Shown here in pieces: positions 10,301-23,504 of a DNA stretch of 31,825 nucleotides. Positions within the stretch are counted from its first letter, which is position 1; every line of letters begins with the position of its first letter. The position numbers and the translations under genes are program-made. The notes under the pieces were generated by a model. It did no database searches. It was given only the letters and a program-made list of their open reading frames with translations, and was not told the origin of the DNA. The stretch is from Tubiluchus corallicola. Lineage: Eukaryota; Priapulida; Priapulimorpha; Priapulimorphida; Tubiluchidae. The DNA lies in assembly GCA_030141605.1 (NCBI GenBank), contig JAQGDQ010001515.1, positions 5,001 to 36,825 on the forward strand. Reading direction: 5' to 3'.

Positions 10301-13300
10301 GGATAGTAGCTACATTTGAGTATTGGGCACTTGGGCAGTGGTCATTTGGGTAGTAGCTACGTTTGAGTATTGGGCACTTGGGCAGTGGTCATTTGGGTAG
10401 TAGCTACGTTTGAGCATTGGGCACTTGGGCAATGAACACTTGGGCAGTAGCTACATTTGAGTATTGGGTGCTTGGGCAGTGTTCATTTGGGTAGTAGCTA
10501 CATTTGAGTATTGGACACTTGGGCAGTGGACAGTGAATATTTTAGACTGTTATAAGAAGAATGTTTCAACGATGAAATTATCGTTGGGCAAGACGTGGTG
10601 AGTATTTATATGGTGATTATAAGTAGGCCTACATACGCACTCAAGAAACAATGCTATACAAATATGGTAATATGCTGAAATCGCAATGAAATGCAGGCGA
10701 GTGTTAAATCATTTAGAATTTAAAGCATTGCTTCTAAATTTATCATAATCCAAACTTTGGTACACTTTTTCTTCGCCAACCAATATAATATTATGTAATT
10801 ATAATTAGTAGTACCATAATAAACTATTATGCACGACTACCAATATATATGTCACTCAGCACAACTGCACGGACATACTATAACATTTCAACCACTTTTT
10901 CTCTATAACGTGAAACATTATTGTACATTCTAAGATCAACTACAAAAGCTGCCCTAAAATAAGTTTACCTAAATTTGTACATCTCAGTGTGTACAATCTG
11001 CAAATCAGTGCATATTATCAAAATCGAACTCACAAGGTTAAGAGTGTTAAGCCCTTAACAGATCATTAAAAGTAACAAAAAGGATTTCAAAGAAAAATTT
11101 GCATCACTATTTTTGAAGTATTGTTGGCCCAGGAGTTAAATTCTGAGATAGATTAAAAAAATGCCTGCACCATCCGAAATCATTAAATGATACTTACAAT
11201 GATGACGCGTGATGTACTGGGGTCATTCACTCAAAACTCAATCCTTATAAAGACTGCTCATACATGCCGACTCTAATTAAGATTTTAATCTATTATTTAA
11301 TTATCAGAAAATATTGCGCTATTAGTGCTATTAAAATGTATACTTTTACCGTACTTGAAAAAGTGTTAGTACATATGAAAAATCATCCTGTCTTCCTTTA
11401 AAGACAGGAACTATCAGTATGTTCGTGTAAAAGGAAAGACGAAAAACCACAAAATGACTAAATGTTTAGTCATTTTAGTCGGCATGCAGTAAGCCAGACT
11501 ACTGCATTCAAAAGCAGGGGCTGTTTAACATGAAGTTTTTAATGAGACTGGAGCCTGGCTAGTTATCAAGGATATCCCACTATGGTGAGCCACTGAACAG
11601 GCAGAGGTGTTTCAGCCACAATCAGAAGTATATACAACCTCCCTCTATGAGGTACATGACAAAAGGTTTATTGTAATTGTAATAATCTGTAAGTTTATTA
11701 GTAACAGCAAAAATATTCCACAACTTGCGAAATATTCCAGTGATGCACGTGTTTGCGAAAGCAAAAATTGAAGTACAGTGCTACTGTAAGATATTCAGTG
11801 TGCTGTACTAAAACTAGACAAGTTTTAAGCTAAAAATCCAAATTTCAAATTTACCGCTGTGTTCACGCATGAGCTGTCGAACGTATGCAGTTCGTCACAA
11901 ACTAGCACATCTGAACTGAGAGGTACAGCACTTGTTGTTTGTGCAACGTGTTTCCGAAATGTTAGTGCCCGTCTAACTAGCAAATGTCGAAATGCATGTA
12001 ACACCGAAGAACTAGTGGCGCGAACGTGAAATTGTGTTTATATGGTTGTAATTCTTGCACGTAAGTCGTTTTTGAAAAATATTATGTTTCCTTTCAATAT
12101 TTTAAAGCGCAGATTGTTTTGACCTGCAGTTTAAGATTGGGTTTTGCTTTAAGACAACTTTGACATAAAGTTTAGAGTGCGTAATTCACGAATCTAAATT
12201 TCTAAAGATAAATAACAAAGAACATAATGAAATCTATGTTCACATCTATAATTTATTAACATCTATAAATGGGAACAAATTTGGAAGAATTTGCAACACA
12301 ATGCACAAAAACAAAATGACGAGTATTCTCCAAGTTTAAACATATTTTAGCGAGTTAGTGGTCAGTAAAAAGCACTGCCGTCATGGTCACCCCATTTCCG
12401 GTTCAAACTTAACCCTTTCAGTCCCAAATTATTTTTTAACAAGGAAGATTTTTTGGTTTGGTACTTTTGTTCAGTATGTCCATCTTATTTACACATAATA
12501 ATTATTTTTTTCTACCTGTGCCCGCGTGCTAAATATAGCCTGTATCCCACGGGATACATTGGGATTCAATGGAAGCATAAAATGTGCTTCGTTTTGCAAC
12601 TGCTGATAATTTTTTAAAGTATTTAAGACATTTAGTATGCATGCTATGCTGATCTGTACAATGTCATCTCTAAAGTACTGTACCTTGCGCAGTTTTTTAT
12701 GCATGTAGATTTTCTAGTTTGCCATTTTATCATCATTTTTAGTCTATTGTTATTGGCTTAAATCAAAATAACTATTAACAGATCAAATAACTGTCAGTTT
12801 TAAAATTTTATTAATTTTAAAGGCAGAAAATATTCTCGTATCCCACGGGATACAACGGGTATGAAAGGGTTAAGACCTATCACCAAAGATAAAGTACATA
12901 ATATAAACACTGTCGACCAGCACGTGAACACAGCTGAACATATTTTTTGACATGTTCATTCAACCTGAACAAACCGAATAGATTATCAATATTATTGCAA
13001 AACTGCAGGTAAAGACTGGACTGCTTGCTGGTGCAGGAGGATTTCCATTGAACAATTGGAAGAGTTACAAGAGCATCAGAAAGTAAGTTGCAAATTGTTT
13101 GAGTTACTAATAAGTTTGTTACTAAAGGCTTAAAAATTGCTAGATTTCATAGAAGTTGTTAAGTTTCTCTTATTGCTGGAGCAGATTATTATCATTATCA
13201 TTAATCATTACGGCTCTTTTATTGCCTTATTTTTCATTGCAGTATAGCTTCCAGTTCACCTCTTTTATCACTTCACTTTTCATTGCAGTATAAATTCCAG

Positions 13301-16300
13301 TACACCCCTTCCATTGTTTCATTTTTCATTGCAGTATAGCTTCCAGTTCACCTCTTTTATCACTTCACTTTTCATTGCAGTATAAATTCCAGTACACCCC
13401 TTCTATTGTTTCATTTTTCATTGCAGTATAGCTTCCAGTTCACCTCTTTTATCACTTCACTTTTCATTGCAGTATAGATTCCAGTACACCCCTTCTATTG
13501 TTTCATTTTTCATTGCAGTATAGTTTCCAGTTCACCTCTTTAATCACTTCACTTTTCATTGCAGTATAGATTCCAGTACACCTCTTCTATTGTTTCATTT
13601 TTCATTGCAGTATAGTTTCCAGTTCACCTCTTTTATCACTTCACTTTTCATTGCAGTATAGATTCCAGTACACCTCTTCTATTGTTTCATTTTTCATTGC
13701 AGTATAGCTTCCAGTTCACCTCTTTTATCACTTCACTTTTCATTGCAGTATAGATTCCAGTACACCTCTTCTATTGTTTCATTTTTCATTGCAGTATAGC
13801 TTTCAGCACACCTCTTCTATTGTTTCATTTTTCATTGCAGTATAGCTTTCACTACACCTCTTTTATTGCTTTACTTTCATTGCAGTATAGCTTCCAGTAC
13901 ACCTCTTCTATTGTTTCATTTTTCATAGCAGTATAGCTTTCACTACACCTCTTTTATTGCTTCACTTTTCGTTGCAGTACAGCTTATAGTACACCCTTTT
14001 ATTGTTTTACTTTTCATTGCAGTATAGCTTTCAACACACCTCTTTTATTGCTTTACTTTTCATAGCAGTACAGCTTCCAGTACACCTTTTTACTGCTTCA
14101 CTTTTCATTGCAGCATAGCTTCCAGTACACCTCTTTTATTGCTGTACTTTTCATTGCAGTATAGCTTCCAGTACACCTCTTTTATTGCTTTACATTTCAC
14201 TGCAGTATAGCTTCCAGTACACCTCTTTTATTGCTTCTTCTTTCACTGCTGTATAGCTTCCAGTACAACCTCTTTTATAGCTTTACATTTCATTGCAGTA
14301 TAGCTTCCAGTACACCTCTTTTATTGCTTTACATTTCATTGCAGTATAGCTTCCAGTACACCTCTTTTACTGCTTTACATTTCACTGCAGTATAGCTTCC
14401 AGTACACCTCTTTCATTGCTATATTTCCCAGCCCACCACTTTTATTGCTTTACTTTTCATTAAAATATAGCCTTCAATAAATACCCTACGTTCATTGCTT
14501 TACATTTATTTGCAGTACAATCATTTCCCAGGCTCGGGTACAGAGCATGCGCATAAAGACAGCTTCTGGAAGAGCATACAGCACATGCGCAAAAAGTACG
14601 GTTCAAAGGAATTCAATTTTGTACCAATGAGCTTTCTCCTACCCAGTGACCTGAGAGAGTTTCTGGGCTACTATAAAAACCATCCTCAGGAAAAATGGAT
14701 TTATAAGCCAGTAGGTTCTATTTTATATCAAAAATCAGTTACAAATTGTTATAGTTATTTGTAAATGGTGACTCAAATTGCTTTTGACATTAGCTGTGGT
14801 GTCAGTATCATGTTGCAATTGTAAAAAATCAAACAACAAACTGGTTCTTGAACCGTATTAAGGCCAGTGTGAACCTGTCTTAATAAATTTTAATTTTGTG
14901 GCCAAGGTGGCTCCATCTAGCTGGAAAGTTTAAAGCGTGGGCATTGACCCAGTTATGTTTTCATTATGCTGTTCTGTAGTATATGTGAACATGTGTCTTG
15001 TGCAAGCTAGCGAAATGTTTATTTCTATTAATTGTTATTTTGATTTATTCATTGATATTTTTGAATGGTCTAAATAACTGTCAATCTAACTAAACTATGT
15101 AACTTTTCATAAAATTAGCCAATGTCAGTCACTTTTGCTTTTCTATTTTAATTTTTAAATATTGCAGAAACAAAGATCAGTGCTTTACACGAAATTCAAC
15201 TGAAACGTTTGAAGATTTGTCATAAATGCCTCTCAGAGACACTAACAAACCGGAATAGGATTAGGATTAGGGTTAGGATTGGGGTTAGGGTTGTGATTTG
15301 GGTTAGAGTTAGTGTTTAGACTAGGGTTAGGATTACGGTATCTAAATTGCGTGGGGAATTCTGTACTGCAATCCTTATTACGATTACCATCAAAATTGTT
15401 AAGAATAGTTTTGTTTATTTCTGATGTTTTCATATATTCAGTACGCCATGTTTGGTGGAAGAGGTGTGGCAGTTTTGAGCAACCGTAATCCAGTACCAAA
15501 TAAGCCTGTTCTCATTCAAAGGTTAGTGTAGTATAGATGGTTCTCAGTACGCCATGTTTGGTGGAAGAGGTGTAGCAGTTTTGAGCATCCGTAATCCAAT
15601 ACCAAAGAAGCCTGTTCTCATTCAAAGGTTAGTGTAGTATAGATGGTTCTCAGTACGCCATGTTTGGTGAAAGAGGTGTAGCAGTTTTGAGCAACCGTAA
15701 TCCAGTACCAAATAAGCCTGTTCTCATTCAAAGGTTAGTGTAGTATAGATGGTTCTCAGTACGCCATGTTTGGTGGAAGAGGTGTGGCAGTTTTGAGCAA
15801 CCGTAATCCAGTACCAAATAAGCCTGTTCTCATTCAAAGGTTAGTGTAGTATAGATGGTTCTCAGTACGCCATGTTTGGCGGAAGAGGTGTGGCAGTTTT
15901 GAGCAACCGTAATCCAATACCGAATAAGCCTGTTCTCATTCAAAGGTTAGTGTAGTATAGATGGTTCTCAGTACGCCATGTTTGGTGGAAGAGGTGTAGC
16001 AGTTTTGAGCAACCGTAATCCAGTACCGAATAAGCCTGTTCTCATTCAAAGGTTAGTGTAGTATAGATGGTTCTCAGTACGCCATGTTTGGTGGAAGAGG
16101 TGTAGCAGTTTTGAGCAACCGTAATCCAGTACCAAATAAGCCTGTTCTCATTCAAAGGTTAGTGTAGTATAGATGGTTCTCAGTACGCCATGTTTGGTGG
16201 AAGAGGTGTAGCAGTTTTGAGCAACCGTAATCCAGTACCAAATAAGCCTGTTCTCATTCAAAGGTTAGTGTAGTATAGATGGTTCTCAGTACGCCATGTT

Positions 16301-17722
16301 TGGTGGAAGAGGTGTAGCAGTTTTGAGCAACCGTAATCCAGTACCGAATAAGCCTGTTCTTATTCAAAGGTTAGTGTAGTATAGATGGTTCTCAGTACGC
16401 CATGTTTGGTGGAAGAGGTGTAGCAGTTTTGAGCAACCATAATCCAGTACCAAATAAGATTGTTCTCATTCAAAGGTTAGTGTAGTATAGATGGTTCTCA
16501 GTACGCCATGTTTGGTGGAAGAGGTGTAGCAGTTTTGAGCAACCGTAATCCAGTACCAAATAAGATTGTTCTCATTCAATGGTTAGTGTAGTATAGATGG
16601 TTCTCAGTACGCCATGTTTGGTGGAAGAGCTGTAGCAGTTTTGAGCATCCGTAATCCAATACCAAAGAAGCCTGTTCTCATTCAAACGTTAGTGTAGTAT
16701 AGATGGTTCTCAGTACGCCATGTCTGGTGGAAGAGCTGTAGCAGTTTTGAGCATCCGTAATCCAATACCAAAGAAGCCTGTTCTCATTCAAAGGTTAGTG
16801 TAGTATAGATGGTTCTCAGTACGCCATGTTTGGTGAAAGAGCTGTAGCAGTTTTGAGCAACCGTAATCCAATACCAAAGAAGCCTGTTCTCATTCAAAGG
16901 TTAGTGTAGTATAGATGGTTCTCAGTACGCCATGTTTGGTGGAAGAGCTGTAGCAGTTTTGAGCAACCGTAATCCAATACCAAAGAAGCCTGTTCTCATT
17001 CAAAGGTTAGTGTAGTATAGATGGTTCTCAGTACGCCATGTTTGGTGGAAGAGCTGTAGCAGTTTTGAGCAACCGTAATCCAATACCAAAGAAGCCTGTT
17101 CTCATTCAAAGGTTAGTGTAGTATAGATGGTTCTCAGTACGCCATGTTTGGTGGAAGAGGTGTAGCAGTTTTGAGCAACCGTAATCCAATACCAAATAAG
17201 ATTGTTCTCATTCAAAGGTTAGTGTAGTATAGATGGTTCTGTTAGGCCCTCATCTATATTGTGTGAAATACTGTGACTTAACTCAATAGTTGTTGTGACT
17301 CGAAAAAAAAAGAATTTGCAATTTTTTACCACTCTGTCAGAAATATAAAGAACTGTACTGATCACGTAAATTTCTATTATATTTTGTCATTCAGCTGTTC
17401 TCTATCTACTTTGATTGTAAATGTATAAAAGTTTGATATACATTTTGTTGATATTATCTTACATTTATTCATTTATTGTTTTAATATTGGTACTAGCCAG
17501 TAGTGTTTGTGATTTCAGCTACATCAGTAATCCACTGCTCATTGAAGGATACAAGTTTCATCTCAGATTGTACGTTTATGTCACGTCAATACATCCACTG
17601 AGAATTTACATCCATGAAAATGGAATGACAATATTAGCCAGCACAAAGTAAGCACGTTTTTCTTCAATTTAAAAAAATGGTTTTGCATGTGTTGACTAAA
17701 AAAAGAAGGAAGACAGTTAGTT

Positions 17723-17802
<80 letters not shown>

Positions 17803-20800
17803 CTCTCAATCTCTCAATTCTCTACTCTCCTCTCTGTCTCTCGATCACTGTCGAACACTCTCCACACTCTCTCTCTCCCTTCTGTCTGTCTCTCTAGCAC
17901 TCTCTCTGAACCCCCCTCTCTCTCTCTCTCTCTCGCTCTCTCTTTGTCCTTCTCTCTCTCTCTCTTTGTCTTTCTTTCTCTCTCTCTCTCGTTGGGGGTA
18001 AATTAACTCTGATAGTTTTTCAGCAGGTAACGGAATTCGTCAAGGTGGAAAAATGTCTCCACTGTTATTCAACTTCTATTTTAAAAATATCAGTGCTGCA
18101 CTTACTAACTCTGGTGTGAGTTGTCATATTGCTGAAGCCTCCATTAATCACTTGATGTACAAGATTAAACTTGTCACGTTTCGCTCCGCCCACATGCAGC
18201 AGTTTACTTTTGGGTCTGTTGTTTTGCAGTGTAAAAGTTCTGTACCTAGTAAAAAGGAAAATCTGGGTCACATTTTATCGGAAGACAATAGAGATGATTT
18301 AGATATATTACGACAATGCACAATTTACTATTCTAGAGCCAATAAGTTACTCATGAAATTTACTCACTGTTGAGTTAACTTGACGTGACAATTGCTTAAT
18401 GCTTACTGCACTACTTTTTATTGTATGTCCACTTGGAGACATTTTTATTCTTACAATCTTAGCAAACTCAAGGTTGCCTATAATGTATCAACACGGAAGC
18501 TGTTTAACTTTTCATATGATATGAGCGCCAGATATATTTCTACTAGACTTAATATTATTTATTTTGATGTGATTCACAGAAAATGTGCATACAGTTTATA
18601 CGTCAGGCTGAATAAGAGAGAAAACTTTATATGCAAGAGCATTTTAAATAGTGATGTAAACTTTACTTCTGTAATTAGATGTCATTGGCATAGTTTGTTA
18701 TATCGTTAAATGTTATTTGTGTTATTGTTGTGTGTCATAATGTATCATATTATTTGTATTAATTTGTGATGTGTATATGAACTTTGTGAAATTCGAAATG
18801 CAGTCAACTTCGGGTAAAAAGTACTCGCTTATAAGGGACTACCAACACCAGTCCCGATTTTTCGTAACGTTTTTCCTTATAAAAATCTTCGTATATAAGG
18901 TACTCGGATATAAGGGACTTTCGGTTATAAGGGACGATACAGGTCCCGTGTAATAGAAACCCAGGTAAAATACCTCTCAAATAAAGGGCTCTGTGATCAA
19001 AGCAAAATTGATCGATTTTTGACCTCAATTTTTCACAAACTCGACCTTCAAACAGCTCGGTTTCCGCGGTCACATACATCTCGCATCACTGAAGGAGCTT
19101 CCTGCAAACCGTTTGCACTGAATGTGTAGCAATAATCCATAAAAATATGGGTAAAAGTACAGTTCTAGATACACGCTCTTGACGTACAGTCTGACTCAAC
19201 TTCGGCTGTAAGGAACATCGAATATAAGGGACGATGTTTTCTGGTCCGGATGTGTCCCTTACATCCGAGGTCGATTTTAATATATTAAATCTAAAAAAAA
19301 TCAAATTTTTCTCATTACAATGCTTTACAAATGAGCGTCGTGACATTTTTTTTCTACTTTAGATACTCCAACAAAGATGTGGATATAGACAATCAGTTCG
19401 TGCATCTCACCAACTTTGCTGTGAATAAGAGGAATGAGCTTTCAGAGCAAAATCTTACCTTTAGTCCACTCATTGCGCAAACGTGGTAGGTCTATCACTA
19501 TGATCGTGCATAATTTAATAATGAATAGTAAATAATTACGCGATTAGGAATAATCAATTGATAGCACATCATTTACACCACGCTACAAACGCTTAGTTAC
19601 CAGGCCACTTTATAAAGCTGTGAAACCTATGCTGTTTCGTTCACTCTTTAACAAACTATAATAACGTATGTATTAATTTCAAAGTAAGCAGTTTAACCAA
19701 GATCCGCGCCACTTGCAACATTGTTCTTCACAAGTTTTTCACATCTAATGCTTACGATACATCATCTTCTACAATGTGTGCAGAAATAATACAACATTTT
19801 AAATTACTGTACTGGAAATCTTGCATTGGCGTGCTTGGCAGCCTTCGCTTGTTGATGGCTTTGGCCACCTTGTGGTGATTTTTGGCCTAATCACGTGCTC
19901 AATTTGACCTGGGTCAGGGCCTACTGTGAAGTGAAGACGTGTCATGATAAGTTATAAGATATTGTCCTTATCTGTTTACAATTGCTCATGATTTGGGGGT
20001 AATAACGTATGTGTAACCTCTAATTACTTTAAAAAACTTAAATTTAGTTTAAAATAACAGCTAGGTATTACTTAATACGACAGTGCAGTGTATAACTCTT
20101 AATTATGTAAAATTGACTTTTGGCTATTATTATTTTTTGTTTTTTTGTTATCTTTTGGCACTAATTTCTTATGTTTAGACGGAATGACATGTTTTGACAA
20201 ATAAAGAGCAAAGAAAGAGCAAAATATAATTGAGGCTTCGAATTTGGTTTTTGAAAGCCCAAACAATTACTGTTGTGTCACTCTGCCTATAGTTTAAGAA
20301 CAAGAATAATTGGGTCAGCAAATTTTGTTGGAAATTATATAAGCCACTAAATTGATTAGTGATTTTATCCAAGAATATTTAGAAGATTGCATGATTTATT
20401 GATGTAGTCTGCTGGCTTTTTAACCAATGTCTTGAATTTTTTATTTTTGTATATATTTTTATTGTATCTTTTTGTAAATTTTTGTAGATCTTTTAATAGT
20501 ACACGACATGTAGTATTTTCTAGTTTCTAGTGTAAATTTTAACATTTATATGGCGTTTTTAAGTGCTGAAATAAACTTTAAGTGAATAAAAATTTACAGG
20601 AGCATCGCTCCCGCTCTGGAAGATTTCCACGTCTTTCTAGAATCCACTTCGCATTCAATTCGTATCTCATCCATTTCTTTTTTCATGATGAAATAAGAAG
20701 TAGATGAAATAAAAACTCTATAGGGGAGAAACTGAACAGAATGGATCTCGTTGTAAACAAAAATAAAACTGAAAAGTTTCACATGACACGCCATGGTGAT

Positions 20801-23431
20801 GAATCATGGCAAAGATGCAAGTATCTTGGTAGTCTGCTGGCAACAGAGGACGACATATCAAGATGGAAGATAATGGCATTATCAGCTTACTCAAAACTCA
20901 CAAAAGTTTTTGAGAAAAGGAAGTTTTCTTTGGAAACAAAAATTAGTATATTCTCAGCCTTAGTTGAAACTGTATATCTGTATAACTCTGAGCTCTGGAC
21001 ATTAAAAGCAAATCATAAAGCTGAAATCGATGCGTTTCAAAGACGAAATTACAGAAACATTTTGGGTATTAGATGGCCAAAGAAAATTTCAAACAAAGAT
21101 CTATATGAAAAAATAAAAGAACCTTGGACAAGAAAAATAAAAAGAGGGCGTTTAAGATGGATTGGGCATATGCTTAAACTACCTGATGATGTTCCAGTGA
21201 AGATAGTTCTTCAACAAGCCATAGAACCAGCTAAAAAACCTGCAGGAGGACAAATGTTAACATACCGTAAAACGGGGTGAGTTCGCCACTTTTTAGGGGT
21301 ATTTTTTACGTTTCCTGCCCTAGCAAGAGAATTACCCAACCGATTTTCTTAGTTCAAGCTTTATATTGCCTTTCGAATGAAACACTATTGTGGTGTGAAT
21401 TCGCCACTAACAATTTAACACTGTTTAATGCCATTCTAGGCAGCTGAAGTTAAGTGATTGTGATTGGCTGGTTGGGGGTGAGTTCGCCACCCTATGAAAA
21501 AATTGTGAAAAATGTCTAGTTTTAGTTTTCAAATAGAAACTCCTACGTTGGCAAGGAAGGCTTGAACGTCTTGAACGGCATGTAGGGCAGCTTCCAGAGC
21601 TTCTGGGGTATAATTTTGGTATCTATGACCCGGTACAGGGGTGCAGGTGCGTGGCATGTTAAGTAGCAAGAAATAGTAGACAAATAATATGTAGCGCAGA
21701 ATGGAATACTTCTAGTGCGAATTGAAAGAAGATAACTGCCGCAAACTGTTTATAATGACGGTGATCATGATATCTGTTCATTAAACACTGAACAATAGTT
21801 ACAGCAAACCTACAATGGCCATTACGTAAGGGGTGGCGAACTCACCCTCGGGTGGCGAACTCACCCCGTTTTACGGTATTTAGATTTTGCACAGAAAGAT
21901 TTAAACACTTCAGCATTGAGCCTTAGAAACAAATCCACTTGGGGCATTGCAGCGTATAGGGAATCCTGGCATAGAGAGGTGAGCAGAATCATGTCCCTGC
22001 ACGTTTAATTCATTGAAGAAGAAGAAGAAGAAGAAGAAGAAGAAACAATTCGTATCCTGTTTTAGCAGATCAATTCACTATTTTCAGGACCTTAAGAACC
22101 TTCTGGCAATACTTAGAACACAGAAGACTGGGAAATAGAAGTGAGCTGTGGTTGAAAATACAAGATGCGATTGTGAAGCAACTTATAAGGTAGGAAGAAA
22201 TAAGAAAATTCTCAAGTACTAATGACACACTATGCTCATTTGGTCCTAGTTTTTATTTTATTATTAACTCCTTCAGGACTGCACCACGCAAAATAGAGTT
22301 CTTATAAGACCTGATGACTTTTCTGCTACTGTATGAGCACAGACATAACTAAACGATTATAAACTAGCTACTGTTCTATTCAGGAGAATCTCGGCTATCC
22401 AATCACGCTATTTGTTTAAACCTTTATAAATGATTTAATTAAATAAAATAAAATAAAACGCCATTTTCGGGCACTCCAACTTGAGTCTATTGAGTAGCTT
22501 AGTCTGGTGTACGCTTGCGGTAACGTACACACTGTTTTTTAATCGCCTGCTTGCTACAGCACAAGAGACCCGTCTGCCCTACAGAGTCCCATGAAAAACC
22601 AACTGATCAGCCAAGGAGAAATTAAGGTCGTTTCATCTTTTAACGGGAATTTTTCCTTAAAAATGGCGTAGACTTGAGGCTAAAGTGTATCAGAGTGTTG
22701 TGTCTGGACAGTTGAAATTTTCTGCATTAGTCAATTTCACACAAGTGATAATGTACAATGTTAGAGTGCAAACACTGCAGTTACTAAAAGTTTTTTTCAA
22801 TTTTTTTGTCAAAAATCGATTTTTAATTTGTCTAAGCAAATGCATTGCATGTATAATTTTGCATGAAAATTGATTGTACGAGGAGTAGAAACGCACAAAA
22901 TCATCGAATATAATGAAATTGTTGTTTAGTGAGAGCAATTTTTCATGAAGCCATGCAAAATGCAGCAAACGCCTACGGACCAGAAGGAGTTAAACGTATT
23001 ATATCATCGTCTTTGATAAAATATAGCGAAGCCATTGAATGGAAAAATGTCTTTCTATTAAATTTAATTAATTTCTATTATTTTAGTTTGAATATTGATA
23101 CTTAGGAATAATGCTTTTCAACTGGATCACATTTACAATTTTTGTCAGGTATCTAACAAAAGATAAACACGTATGCAGGGGATATTTCAGCCTAGGCGAG
23201 GCCCGGGGAAGTGGGGCGTGTGAGGTTACCATGGGGTGGGGTGGGGTGGGGGTGTTTCGAGTGCTACCATGGTTGGCGCCCAGAAAATTTTTGAACTGCT
23301 AGAACGCCGGAGAAGCATTTTCGAAGAGAAAATATGTAGTTATACAGTTGTTAAAGGAAAGAACAATTGAAAGAAAAACTGCTTTATTCTCAAGACTAGT
23401 CCTTAATACTTGTTAATACTGGCAAACGGCG

Positions 23432-23504
<73 letters not shown>

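Noticed and set aside
15251-15345. True chromosome end
   Set aside because: The hexamers are degenerate and flanked on both sides by exons of the same gene.
15242-15499. Minus-strand Asn-Pro-rich protein
   Set aside because: Translation of the TTAGGG-like tract and the first exon 6 copy in antisense.
18053-18709. Functional reverse transcriptase gene
   Set aside because: The YADD catalytic box is lost, there is a large internal deletion and there are in-frame stops.
20741-21280. Host gene encoding a 179-residue protein
   Set aside because: It is the C-terminal part of a LINE reverse transcriptase, and its last residues are MITE sequence.
22685-22968. Small frames on both strands
   Set aside because: Lie inside the TTAA-flanked MITE and show no family pattern.
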